A stretch of DNA of 64,000 nucleotides from Diadophis punctatus similis. Taxonomy: Eukaryota > Chordata > Lepidosauria > Squamata > Dipsadidae. Of the stretch, positions 36,122-48,203 are shown one piece after another. The notes below the pieces were generated by a model. That model saw only the letters and a program-made list of their open reading frames with translations. It was not told where the DNA came from and searched no databases. The DNA lies in the NCBI GenBank assembly GCA_023053685.1, contig JALIGW010000155.1, forward strand, positions 124,001 through 188,000, read 5' to 3'. Position numbers and translations under genes: made by a program. Position 1 is the stretch's first letter, and every line of letters begins with the position of its first letter.

Positions 36122-38441
36122 GTGTTAGACCTTGGGCTAGCTCTTCAGGGTAGGCTAGGAATCGAAAATCAAGCGAGAATTCGGCTTTCCAGCCCGTGGG
36201 GAACAGGAATATGTGTTTCTTTTTCATTTCTGAGGTGTTTGTCAAAAGTGATGTTTTTGGGCTGAATTGAGAAATAAGGCGAATACTGTGTTAGACCTTG
36301 TGCTAGCTCTTCAGGGAAAGGTCAGAATCAATAATCAAGCGAGAATTCGGCTTTCCAGCCCGTGGGGAACAGGAATATGTGTTTCTTTTTCATTTCTGAG
36401 GTGTTTGTCAAAAGTGATGTTTTTGGGCTGAATTGAATCCTAAGGCGAATGCTGTCTTAGACTTTGGGCTAGCTCTTCAGGGTAGGCTCGGAATCAAAAA
36501 TCAAGCGAGAATTCAGCTTTCCAGCCTGTGGGGAACAGGGATATGTGTTTCATTTTCATTTCTGAGGTGTTTGTCAAAAGTGATGTTTTTGGGCTGAATT
36601 GAGAAATAAGGCGAATGCTGTGTTAGACCTTGGGCTAGCTCTTCAGGGAAAGGTCGGAATCAAAAATCAAGCGAGAATTCGGCTTTCCAGCCCGTGGGGA
36701 ACAGGAATATGTGTTTCTTTTTCATTTCTGAGGTGTTTGTCAAAAGTGATGTTTTTGGGCTGAATTGAGAAATAAGGCGAATGCTGTGTTAGACCTTGGG
36801 CTAGATCTTCAGGGTAGGCTCGGAATCGAAAATCAAGCGAGAATTCGGCTTTCCAGCCTGTGCGGAACAGGAATATGTGTTTCATTTTCATTTCTGAGGT
36901 GTTTGTCAAAAGTGATGTTTTTGGGCTGAATTGAGAAATAAGGCGAATGCTGTGTTAGACCTTGGGCTAGCTCTTCAGGGAAAGGTCGGAATCAAAAATC
37001 AAGCGAGAATTCGGCTTTCCAGCCTGTGCGGAACAGGAATATGTGTTTCATTTTCATTTCTGAGGTGTTTGTCAAAAGTCATGTTTTTTGGCTGAATTGA
37101 GAACTGAGGCGAATTCTGTGTTAGACCTTGGGCTAGCTCTTCAGGGAAGGCTCGGAATCGAAAATCAAGCGAGAATTCGGCTTTCCAGCCCGTGGGGAAC
37201 AGGAATATGTGTTTCTTTTTCATTTCTGAGGTGTTTGTCAAAAGTGATGTTTTTGGGCTGAATTGAGAAATAAGGCGAATGCTGTGTTAGACTTTGGGCT
37301 AGATCTTCAGGGTAGGCCCGGAATCGAAAATCAAGCGAGAATTCGGCTTTCCAGCCTGTGCGGAACAGGAATATGTGTTTCATTTTCATTTCTGAGGTGT
37401 TTGTCAAAAGTGATGTTTTTGGGCTGAATTGAGAAATAAGGCGAATGCTGTTTTAGACCTTGGGCTAGCTCTTCAGGGAAACGTCGGAATAAAAAATCAA
37501 GCGAGAATTCGGCTTTCCAGCCTGTGCGGAACAGGAATATGTGTTTCATTTTCATTTCTGAGGTGTTTGTCAAAAGTCATGTTTTTTGGCTGAATTGAGA
37601 ACTGAGGCGAATTCTGTGTTAGACCTTGGGCTAGCTCTTCAGGGTAGGCTAGGAATCGAAAATCAAGCGAGAATTCGGCTTTCCAGCCCGTGGGGAACAG
37701 GAATATGTGTTTCTTTTTCATTTCTGAGGTGTTTGTCAAAAGTGATGTTTTTGGGCTGAATTGAGAAATAAGGTGAATACTGTGTTAGACCTTGTGCTAG
37801 CTCTTCAGGGAAAGGTCAGAATCAATAATCAAGCGAGAATTCGGCTTTCCAGCCCGTGGGGAACAGGAATATGTGTTTCTTTTTCATTTCTGAGGTGTTT
37901 GTCAAAAGTGATGTTTTTGGGCTGAATTGAATCCTAAGGCGAATGCTGTGTTAGACTTTGGGCTAGCTCTTCAGGGTAGGCTCGGAATCAAAAATCAAGC
38001 TAGAATTCAGCTTTCCAGCCTGTGGGGAACAGGGATATGTGTTTCATTTTCATTTCTGAGGTGTTTGCCAAAAGTGATGTTTTTTGGCTTAATTGAGAAC
38101 TGAGGCGAATTCTGTGTTAGACCTTGGGCTAGCTCTTCAGGGTAGGCTAGGAATCGAAAATCAAGCGAGAATTCGGCTTTCCAGCCCGTGGGGAACAGGA
38201 ATATGTGTTTCTTTTTCATTTCTGAGGTGTTTGTCAAAAGTGATGTTTTTGGGCTGAATTGAGAAATAAGGCGAATGCTGTGTTAGAGTTTGGGCTAGCT
38301 CTTCAGGGAAAGGTCGGAATCAAAAATTGAGTGAGAATTCGGTTTTCCAGCCCGTGGGGAACAGGAATATGTGTTTCTTTTTCATTTCTGAGGTGTTTGT
38401 CAAAAGTGATGTTTTTTGGCTGAATTGAGAAATAAGGCGAA
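36122..38441. repeat. 14-monomer repeat (2324 bp), copy 1
   Basis: The following block repeats it at +2324 bp. Paired markers are the BglII variants (36803/39127 and 37301/39625) and the aaacgtcggaata monomers (37482/39806). Copy 1 alone has aggtgaatactg near 37772 and gttagagtttggg near 38284. Confidence 0.9.
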
Positions 38442-40592
38442 TGCTGTGTTAGACCTTGGGCTAGCTCTTCAGGGTAGGCTAGGAATCGAAAATCAAGCGA
38501 GAATTCGGCTTTCCAGCCCGTGGGGAACAGGAATATGTGTTTCTTTTTCATTTCTGAGGTGTTTGTCAAAAGTGATGTTTTTGGGCTGAATTGAGAAATA
38601 AGGCGAATACTGTGTTAGACCTTGTGCTAGCTCTTCAGGGAAAGGTCAGAATCAATAATCAAGCGAGAATTCGGCTTTCCAGCCCGTGGGGAACAGGAAT
38701 ATGTGTTTCTTTTTCATTTCTGAGGTGTTTGTCAAAAGTGATGTTTTTGGGCTGAATTGAATCCTAAGGCGAATGCTGTCTTAGACTTTGGGCTAGCTCT
38801 TCAGGGTAGGCTCGGAATCAAAAATCAAGCGAGAATTCAGCTTTCCAGCCTGTGCGGAACAGGGATATGTGTTTCATTTTCATTTCTGAGGTGTTTGTCA
38901 AAAGTGATGTTTTTGGGCTGAATTGAGAAATAAGGCGAATGCTGTGTTAGACCTTGGGCTAGCTCTTCAGGGAAAGGTCGGAATCAAAAATCAAGCGAGA
39001 ATTCGGCTTTCCAGCCCGTGGGGAACAGGAATATGTGTTTCTTTTTCATTTCTGAGGTGTTTGTCAAAAGTGATGTTTTTGGGCTGAATTGAGAAATAAG
39101 GCGAATGCTGTGTTAGACCTTGGGCTAGATCTTCAGGGTAGGCTCGGAATCGAAAATCAAGCGAGAATTCAGCTTTCCAGCCTGTGCGGAACAGGAATAT
39201 GTGTTTCATTTTCATTTCTGAGGTGTTTGTCAAAAGTGATGTTTTTGGGCTGAATTGAGAAATAAGGCGAATGCTGTGTTAGACCTTGGGCTAGCTCTTC
39301 AGGGAAAGGTCGGAATCAAAAATCAAGCGAGAATTCGGCTTTCCAGCCTGTGCGGAACAGGAATATGTGTTTCATTTTCATTTCTGAGGTGTTTGTCAAA
39401 AGTCATGTTTTTTGGCTGAATTGAGAACTGAGGCGAATTCTGTGTTAGACCTTGGGCTAGCTCTTCAGGGAAGGCTCGGAATCGAAAATCAAGCGAGAAT
39501 TCGGCTTTCCAGCCCGTGGGGAACAGGAATATGTGTTTCTTTTTCATTTCTGAGGTGTTTGTCAAAAGTGATGTTTTTGGGCTGAATTGAGAAATAAGGC
39601 GAATGCTGTGTTAGACTTTGGGCTAGATCTTCAGGGTAGGCCCGGAATCGAAAATCAAGCGAGAATTCGGCTTTCCAGCCTGTGCGGAACAGGAATATGT
39701 GTTTCATTTTCATTTCTGAGGTGTTTGTCAAAAGTGATGTTTTTGGGCTGAATTGAGAAATAAGGCGAATGCTGTTTTAGACCTTGGGCTAGCTCTTCAG
39801 GGAAACGTCGGAATAAAAAATCAAGCGAGAATTCGGCTTTCCAGCCTGTGCGGAACAGGAATATGTGTTTCATTTTCATTTCTGAGGTGTTTGTCAAAAG
39901 TCATGTTTTTTGGCTGAATTGAGAACTGAGGCGAATTCTGTGTTAGACCTTGGGCTAGCTCTTCAGGGTAGGCTAGGAATCGAAAATCAAGCGAGAATTC
40001 GGCTTTCCAGCCCGTGGGGAACAGGAATATGTGTTTCTTTTTCATTTCTGAGGTGTTTGTCAAAAGTGATGTTTTTGGGCTGAATTGAGAAATAAGGCGA
40101 ATACCGTGTTAGACCTTGTGCTAGCTCTTCAGGGAAAGGTCAGAATCAATAATCAAGCGAGAATTCGGCTTTCCAGCCCGTGGGGAACAGGAATATGTGT
40201 TTCTTTTTCATTTCTGAGGTGTTTGTCAAAAGTGATGTTTTTGGGCTGAATTGAATCCTAAGGCGAATGCTGTGTTAGACTTTGGGCTAGCTCTTCAGGG
40301 TAGGCTCGGAATCAAAAATCAAGCTAGAATTCAGCTTTCCAGCCTGTGGGGAACAGGGATATGTGTTTCATTTTCATTTCTGAGGTGTTTGCCAAAAGTG
40401 ATGTTTTTTGGCTTAATTGAGAACTGAGGCGAATTCTGTGTTAGACCTTGGGCTAGCTCTTCAGGGTAGGCTAGGAATCGAAAATCAAGCGAGAATTCGG
40501 CTTTCCAGCCCGTGGGGAACAGGAATATGTGTTTCTTTTTCATTTCTGAGGTGTTTGTCAAAAGTGATGTTTTTGGGCTGAATTGAGAAATA
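38442..40592. repeat. 14-monomer repeat, copy 2 (13 monomers)
   Basis: Tandem second copy, ending near 40592 about one monomer short of a full unit. Private changes include cctgtgcggaacaggg near 38849 and gaataccgtg near 40100. The junction is marked by a change from gaaataagg/aatgctg to the gctaggaatc monomer. Confidence 0.88.
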
Positions 40593-42053
40593 AGGCGAAT
40601 ACTGTGTTAGACCTTGTGCTAGCTCTTCAGGGAAAGGTCAGAATCAATAATCAAGCGAGAATTCGGCTTTCCAGCCCGTGGGGAACAGGAATATGTGTTT
40701 CTTTTTCATTTCTGAGGTGTTTGTCAAAAGTGATGTTTTTGGGCTGAATTGAGAAATAAGGCGAATGCTGTTTTAGACCTTGGGCTAGCTCTTCAGGGAA
40801 ACGTCGGAATAAAAAATCAAGCGAGAATTCGGCTTTCCAGCCTGTGCGGAACAGGAATATGTGTTTCATTTTCATTTCTGAGGTGTTTGTCAAAAGTGAT
40901 GTTTTTGGGCTGAATTGAGAAATAAGGCGAATGCTGTGTTAGACCTTGGGCTAGCTCTTCAGGGAAAGGTCGGAATCAAAAATCAAGCGAGAATTCGGCT
41001 TTCCAGCCTGTGCGGAACAGGAATATGTGTTTCATTTTCATTTCTGAGGTGTTTGTCAAAAGTCATGTTTTTTGGCTGAATTGAGAACTGAGGCGAATTC
41101 TGTGTTAGACCTTGGGCTAGCTCTTCAGGGAGGCTCGGAATCGAAAATCAAGCGAGAATTCGGCTTTCCAGCCCGTGGGGAACAGGAATATGTGTTTCTT
41201 TTTCATTTCTGAGGTGTTTGTCAAAAGTGATGTTTTTGGGCTGAATTGAGAAATAAGGCGAATGCTGTGTTAGACTTTGGGCTAGATCTTCAGGGTAGGC
41301 CCGGAATCGAAAATCAAGCGAGAATTCGGCTTTCCAGCCTGTGCGGAACAGGAATATGTGTTTCATTTTCATTTCTGAGGTGTTTGTCAAAAGTGATGTT
41401 TTTGGGCTGAATTGAGAAATAAGGCGAATGCTGTTTTAGACCTTGGGCTAGCTCTTCAGGGAAACGTCGGAATAAAAAATCAAGCGAGAATTCGGCTTTC
41501 CAGCCTGTGCGGAACAGGAATATGTGTTTCATTTTCATTTCTGAGGTGTTTGTCAAAAGTCATGTTTTTTGGCTGAATTGAGAACTGAGGCGAATTCTGT
41601 GTTAGACCTTGGGCTAGCTCTTCAGGGTAGGCTAGGAATCGAAAATCAAGCGAGAATTCGGCTTTCCAGCCCGTGGGGAACAGGAATATGTGTTTCTTTT
41701 TCATTTCTGAGGTGTTTGTCAAAAGTGATGTTTTTGGCTGAATTGAATCCTAAGGCGAATGCTGTGTTAGACTTTGGGCTAGCTCTTCAGGGTAGGCTCG
41801 GAATCAAAAATCAAGCTAGAATTCAGCTTTCCAGCCTGTGGGGAACAGGGATATGTGTTTCATTTTCATTTCTGAGGTGTTTGCCAAAAGTGATGTTTTT
41901 TGGCTTAATTGAGAACTGAGGCGAATTCTGTGTTAGACCTTGGGCTAGCTCTTCAGGGTAGGCTAGGAATCGAAAATCAAGCGAGAATTCGGCTTTCCAG
42001 CCCGTGGGGAACAGGAATATGTGTTTCTTTTTCATTTCTGAGGTGTTTGTCAA
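40593..42053. repeat. Rearranged monomers after the 14-mer repeat
   Basis: No gene. 41148-41722 copies 39489-40063 at +1659 bp, with a 1-bp loss near 41131 (cagggaggctcgg). Near 41736 the order jumps: one monomer present at 40063-40240 is absent, and a 1-bp loss makes tttttggctgaattgaatcc. The frame change here creates the window's longest open frame (41569-41919), which is fortuitous. Confidence 0.8.
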
Positions 42054-44119
42054 AAGTGATGTTTTTGGGCTGAATTGAGAAATAAGGCGAATACTGTGTT
42101 AGACCTTGTGCTAGCTCTTCAGGGAAAGGTCAGAATCAATAATCAAGCGAGAATTCGGCTTTCCAGCCCGTGGGGAACAGGAATATGTGTTTCTTTTTCA
42201 TTTCTGAGGTGTTTGTCAAAAGTGATGTTTTTGGGCTGAATTGAATCCTAAGGCGAATGCTGTGTTAGACTTTGGGCTAGCTCTTCAGGGTAGGCTCGGA
42301 ATCAAAAATCAAGCGAGAATTCAGCTTTCCAGCCTGTGGGGAACAGGGATATGTGTTTCATTTTCATTTCTGAGGTGTTTGCCAAAAGTGATGTTTTTGG
42401 GCTGAATTGAGAAATAAGGCGAATGCTGTGTTAGACCTTGGGCTAGCTCTTCAGGGAAAGGTCGGAATCAAAAATTGAGTGAGAATTCGGTTTTCCAGCC
42501 CGTGGGGAACAGGAATATGTGTTTCTTTTTCATTTCTGAGGTGTTTGTCAAAAGTGATGTTTTTTGGCTGAATTGAGAAATAAGGCGAATGCTGTGTTAG
42601 ACCTTGGGCTAGCTCTTCAGGGAAAGGTCAGAATCAAAAATCAAGCAAGAATTCGGCTTTCCAGGCTGTGGGGAACAGGAATATGTTTTTCATTTTCATT
42701 TCTGAGGTGTTTGTCAAAAGTCATGTTTTTTGGCTGTATTGAGTCCTAAGGCGAATGCTGTGTTAGACTTTGGGCTAGCTCTTCAGGGTAGGCTCGGAAT
42801 CAAAATTCAAGCGAGAATTCAGCTTTCCAGCCTGTGGGGAACAGGGATATGTGTTTCATTTTCATTTCTGAGGTGTTTGCCAAAAGTGATGTTTTTGGGC
42901 TGAATTGAGAAATAAGGCGAATGCTGTGTTAGACCTTGGGCTAGCTTTTCAGGGAAAGGTCGGAATCAAAAATTGAGTGAGAATTCGGTTTTCCAGCCCG
43001 TGGGGAACAGGAATATGTGTTTCTTTTTCATTTCTGAGGTGTTTGTCAAAAGTGATGTTTTTGGGCTGAATTGAGAAATAAGGCGAATGCTGAGTTAGAC
43101 CCTGGGCTAGCTCTTCAGGGAAAGGTCGGAATCAAAAATTGAGTGAGAATTCGGCTTTCCAGCCCGTGGGGAACAGGAATATGTGTTTCTTTTTCATTTC
43201 TGAGGTGTTTGTCAAAAGTGATGTTTTTGGGCTGAATTGAGAAATAAGGCGAATGCTGTGTTAGACCTTGGGCTAGCTCTTCAGGGAAAGGTCGGAATCG
43301 AAAATCAAGCGAGAATTCGGCTTTCCAGCCTGTGCGGAACAGGAATATGTGTTTCATTTTCATTTCTGAGGTGTTTGTCAAAAGTCATGTTTTTTGGCTG
43401 AATTGAGAACTGAGGCGAATTCTGTGTTAGACCTTGGGCTAGCTCTTCAGGGAAGGCTCGGAATCGAAAATCAAGCGAGAATTCGGCTTTCCAGCCCGTG
43501 GGGAACAGGAATATGTGTTTCTTTTTCATTTCTGAGGTGTTTGTCAAAAGTGATGTTTTTGGGCTGAATTGAGAAATAAGGCGAATGCTGTGTTAGACTT
43601 TGGGCTAGATCTTCAGGGTAGGCCCGGAATCGAAAATCAAGCGAGAATTCGGCTTTCCAGCCTGTGCGGAACAGGAATATGTGTTTCATTTTCATTTCTG
43701 AGGTGTTTGTCAAAAGTGATGTTTTTGGGCTGAATTGAGAAATAAGGCGAATGCTGTTTTAGACCTTGGGCTAGCTCTTCAGGGAAACGTCGGAATAAAA
43801 AATCAAGCGAGAATTCGGCTTTCCAGCCTGTGCGGAACAGGAATATGTGTTTCATTTTCATTTCTGAGGTGTTTGTCAAAAGTCATGTTTTTTGGCTGAA
43901 TTGAGAACTGAGGCGAATTCTGTGTTAGACCTTGGGCTAGCTCTTCAGGGTAGGCTAGGAATCGAAAATCAAGCGAGAATTCGGCTTTCCAGCCCGTGGG
44001 GAACAGGAATATGTGTTTCTTTTTTCATTTCTGAGGTGTTTGTCAAAAGTGATGTTTTTGGGCTGAATTGAGAAATAAGGCGAATACTGTGTTAGACCTT
44101 GTGCTAGCTCTTCAGGGAA
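42054..44119. repeat. Mixed-subtype monomers
   Basis: About 12 monomers, no gene. They include an early instance of the tetramer order (gcaagaattc and gtattgagtccta monomers, 42640-42750), then BglII/aggcccgg at 43607 and aaacgtcggaata near 43785, as in the 37 and 39.6 kb blocks. A 1-bp insertion in the T-stretch is near 44022. The BglII variant is then absent until 51078. Confidence 0.78.
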
Positions 44120-44783
44120 AGGTCAGAATCAATAATCAAGCGAGATTTCGGCTTTCCAGCCCGTGGGGAACAGGAATATGTGTTTCTTTTTCATTTCTGA
44201 GGTGTTTGTCAAAAGTGATGTTTTTGGGCTGAATTGAATCCTAAGGCGAATGCTGTGTTAGACTTTGGGCTAGCTCTTCAGGGTAGGCTCGGAATCAAAA
44301 ATCAAGCTAGAATTCAGCTTTCCAGCCTGTGGGGAACAGGGATATGTGTTTCATTTTCATTTCTGAGGTGTTTGCCAAAAGTGATGTTTTTTGGCTGAAT
44401 TGAGAACTGAGGCGAATTCTGTGTTAGACCTTGGGCTAGCTCTTCAGGGTAGGCTAGGAATCGAAAATCAAGCGAGAATTCGGCTTTCCAGCCCGTGGGG
44501 AACAGGAATATGTGTTTCTTTTTCATTTCTGAGGTGTTTGTCAAAAGTGATGTTTTTGGGCTGAATTGAATCCTAAGGCGAATGCTGTGTTAGACTTTGG
44601 GCTAGCTCTTCAGGGTAGGCTCGGAATCAAAAATCAAGCGAGAATTCAGCTTTCCAGCCTGTGGGGAACAGGGATATGTGTTTCATTTTCATTTCTGAGG
44701 TGTTTGCCAAAAGTGATGTTTTTGGGCTGAATTGAGAAATAAGGCGAATGCTGTGTTAGACCTTGGGCTAGCTCTTCAGGGAA
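44120..44783. repeat. 4-monomer repeat (664 bp), copy 1
   Basis: It shares with the next 664 bp an unusual gcgagatttt/gcgagatttc that destroys the EcoRI site (near 44144 and 44808) and a caagctagaattcagc monomer. Confidence 0.8.
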
Positions 44784-45450
44784 AGGTCAGAATCAATAAT
44801 CAAGCGAGATTTTGGCTTTCCAGCCCGTGGGGAACAGGAATATGTGTTTCTTTTTCATTTCTGAGGTGTTTGTCAAAAGTGATGTTTTTGGGCTGAATTG
44901 AATCCTAAGGCGAATGCTGTGTTAGACTTTGGGCTAGCTCTTCAGGGTAGGCTCGGAATCAAAAATCAAGCTAGAATTCAGCTTTCCAGCCTGTGGGGAA
45001 CAGGGATATGTGTTTCATTTTCATTTCTGAGGTGTTTGCCAAAAGTGATGTTTTTTGGCTGAATTGAGAACTGAGGCGAATTCTGTGTTAGACCTTGGGC
45101 TAGCTCTTCAGGGTAGGCTAGGAATCGAAAATCAAGCGAGAATTCGGCTTTCCAGCCCGTGGGGAACAGGAATATGTGTTTCTTTTTCATTTCTGAGGTG
45201 TTTGTCAAAAGTGATGTTTTTGGGCTGAATTGAATCCTAAGGCGAATGCTGTGTTAGACTTTGGGCTAGCTCTTCAGGGTAGGCTCGGAATCAAAAATCA
45301 AGCGAGAATTCAGCTTTCCAGCCTGTGGGGAACAGGGATATGTGTTTCATTTTCATTTCTGAGGTGTTTGCCAAAAGTGATGTTTTTGGGCTGAATTGAG
45401 AAATAAGGCGAATGCTGTGTTAGACCTTGGGCTAGCTCTTCAGGGAAAGG
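44784..45450. repeat. 4-monomer repeat, copy 2
   Basis: Tandem copy at +664 bp, diverging near 45451 into a caaaaattgagtg monomer. Confidence 0.8.
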
Positions 45451-46184
45451 TCGGAATCAAAAATTGAGTGAGAATTCGGTTTTCCAGCCCGTGGGGAACA
45501 GGAATATGTGTTTCTTTTTCATTTCTGAGGTGTTTGTCAAAAGTGATGTTTTTTGGCTGAATTGAGAAATAAGGCGAATGCTGTGTTAGACCTTGGGCTA
45601 GCTCTTCAGGGAAAGGTCAGAATCAAAAATCAAGCAAGAATTCGGCTTTCCAGCCTGTGGGGAACAGGAATATGTTTTTCATTTTCATTTCTGAGGTGTT
45701 TGTCAAAAGTCATGTTTTTTGGCTGTATTGAGTCCTAAGGCGAATGCTGTGTTAGACTTTGGGCTAGCTCTTCAGGGTAGGCTCGGAATCGAAATTCAAG
45801 TGAGAATTCAGCTTTCCAGCCTGTGGGGAACAGGGATATGTGTTTCATTTTCATTTCTGAGGTGTTTGCCAAAAGTGATGTTTTTGGGCTGAATTGAGAA
45901 ATAAGGCGAATGCTGTGTTAGACCTTGGGCTAGCTCTTCAGGGTAGGCTAGGAATCGAAAATCAAGCGAGAATTCGGCTTTCCAGCCCGTGGGGAACAGG
46001 AATATGTGTTTCTTTTTCATTTCTGAGGTGTTTGTCAAAAGTGATGTTTTTGGGCTGAATTGAGAAATAAGGCGAATACTGTGTTAGACCTTGTGCTAGC
46101 TCTTCAGGGAAAGGTCAGAATCAATAATCAAGCGAGAATTCGGCTTTCCAGCCCGTGGGGAACAGGAATATGTGTTTCTTTTTC

Positions 46185-46848
46185 ATTTCTGAGGTGTTTG
46201 TCAAAAGTGATGTTTTTGGGCTGAATTGAATCCTAAGGCGAATGCTGTGTTAGACTTTGGGCTAGCTCTTCAGGGTAGGCTCGGAATCAAAAATCAAGCG
46301 AGAATTCAGCTTTCCAGCCTGTGGGGAACAGGGATATGTGTTTCATTTTCATTTCTGAGGTGTTTGCCAAAAGTGATGTTTTTGGGCTGAATTGAGAAAT
46401 AAGGCGAATGCTGTGTTAGACCTTGGGCTAGCTCTTCAGGGAAAGGTCGGAATCAAAAATTGAGTGAGAATTCGGTTTTCCAGCCCATGGGGAACAGGAA
46501 TATGTGTTTCTTTTTCATTTCTGAGGTGTTTGTCAAAAGTGATGTTTTTTGGCTGAATTGAGAAATAAGGCGAATGCTGTGTTAGACCTTGGGCTAGCTC
46601 TTCAGGGAAAGGTCAGAATCAAAAATCAAGCAAGAATTCGGCTTTCCAGCCTGTGGGGAACAGGAATATGTTTTTCATTTTCATTTCTGAGGTGTTTGTC
46701 AAAAGTCATGTTTTTTGGCTGTATTGAGTCCTAAGGCGAATGCTGTGTTAGACTTTGGGCTAGCTCTTCAGGGTAGGCTCGGAATCGAAATTCAAGTGAG
46801 AATTTGGCTTTCCAGCACGTGGGGAACAGGAATATGTGTTTCTTTTTG
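46185..46848. repeat. Tetramer HOR (664 bp), copy 1
   Basis: The four monomers in order are: gaatccta with gaattcagc; gaaataagg with ggttttcc; gtcagaatcaaaaatcaagcaag with tatgtttttcatttt; gtattgagtccta with gaaattcaagtgagaatttgg. The unit repeats three times exactly 664 bp apart. Confidence 0.9.
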
Positions 46849-47512
46849 ATTTCTGAGGTGTTTGTCAAAAGTGATGTTTTTGGGCTGAATTGAATCCTAA
46901 GGCGAATGCTGTGTTAGACTTTGGGCTAGCTCTTCAGGGTAGGCTCGGAATCAAAAATCAAGCGAGAATTCAGCTTTCCAGCCTGTGGGGAACAGGGATA
47001 TGTGTTTCATTTTCATTTCTGAGGTGTTTGCCAAAAGTGATGTTTTTGGGCTGAATTGAGAAATAAGGCGAATTCTGTGTTAGACCTTGGGCTAGCTCTT
47101 CAGGGAAAGGTCGGAATCAAAAATTGAGTGAGAATTCGGTTTTCCAGCCCATGGGGAACAGGAATATGTGTTTCTTTTTCATTTCTGAGGTGTTTGTCAA
47201 AAGTGATGTTTTTTGGCTGAATTGAGAAATAAGGCGAATGCTGTGTTAGACCTTGGGCTAGCTCTTCAGGGAAAGGTCAGAATCAAAAATCAAGCAAGAA
47301 TTCGGCTTTCCAGCCTGTGGGGAACAGGAATATGTTTTTCATTTTCATTTCTGAGGTGTTTGTCAAAAGTCATGTTTTTTGGCTGTATTGAGTCCTAAGG
47401 CGAATGCTGTGTTAGACTTTGGGCTAGCTCTTCAGGGTAGGCTCGGAATCGAAATTCAAGTGAGAATTTGGCTTTCCAGCACGTGGGGAACAGGAATATG
47501 TGTTTCTTTTTG
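46849..47512. repeat. Tetramer HOR, copy 2
   Basis: Same four-monomer order, with a private aattctgtg near 47071. It shares cccatgg in the second monomer with copy 1. Confidence 0.9.
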
Positions 47513-48203
47513 ATTTCTGAGGTGTTTGTCAAAAGTGATGTTTTTGGGCTGAATTGAATCCTAAGGCGAATGCTGTGTTAGACTTTGGGCTAGCTCTTCA
47601 GGGTAGGCTCGGAATCAAAAATCAAGCGAGAATTCAGCTTTCCAGCCTGTGGGGAACAGGGATATGTGTTTCATTTTCATTTCTGAGGTGTTTGCCAAAA
47701 GTGATGTTTTTGGGCTGAATTGAGAAATAAGGCGAATGCTGTGTTAGACCTTGGGCTAGCTCTTCAGGGAAAGGTCGGAATCAAAAATTGAGTGAGAATT
47801 CGGTTTTCCAGCCCGTGGGGAACAGGAATATGTGTTTCTTTTTCATTTCTGAGGTGTTTGTCAAAAGTGATGTTTTTTGGCTGAATTGAGAAATAAGGCG
47901 AATGCTGTGTTAGACCTTGGGCTAGCTCTTCAGGGAAAGGTCAGAATCAAAAATCAAGCAAGAATTCGGCTTTCCAGCCTCTGGGGAACAGGAATATGTT
48001 TTTCATTTTCATTTCTGAGGTGTTTGTCAAAAGTCATGTTTTTTGGCTGTATTGAGTCCTAAGGCGAATGCTGTGTTAGTCTTTGGGCTAGCTCTTCAGG
48101 GTAGGCTCGGAATCGAAATTCAAGTGAGAATTTGGCTTTCCAGCACGTGGGGAACAGGAATATGTGTTTCTTTTTGATTTCTGAGGTGTTTGTCAAAAGT
48201 GAT
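47513..48203. repeat. Tetramer HOR, copy 3
   Basis: Same order, with cccgtgg in the second monomer and private cctctgggg near 47978 and gttagtcttt near 48076. It runs into the gatatttttggactg module at 48204. Confidence 0.9.

Noticed and set aside
41569..41919. Longest open frame in the window, 116 codons on the + strand
   Set aside because: It exists because a 1-bp loss near 41736 joins two frames at a monomer-deletion junction. The encoded sequence is the satellite translated twice.
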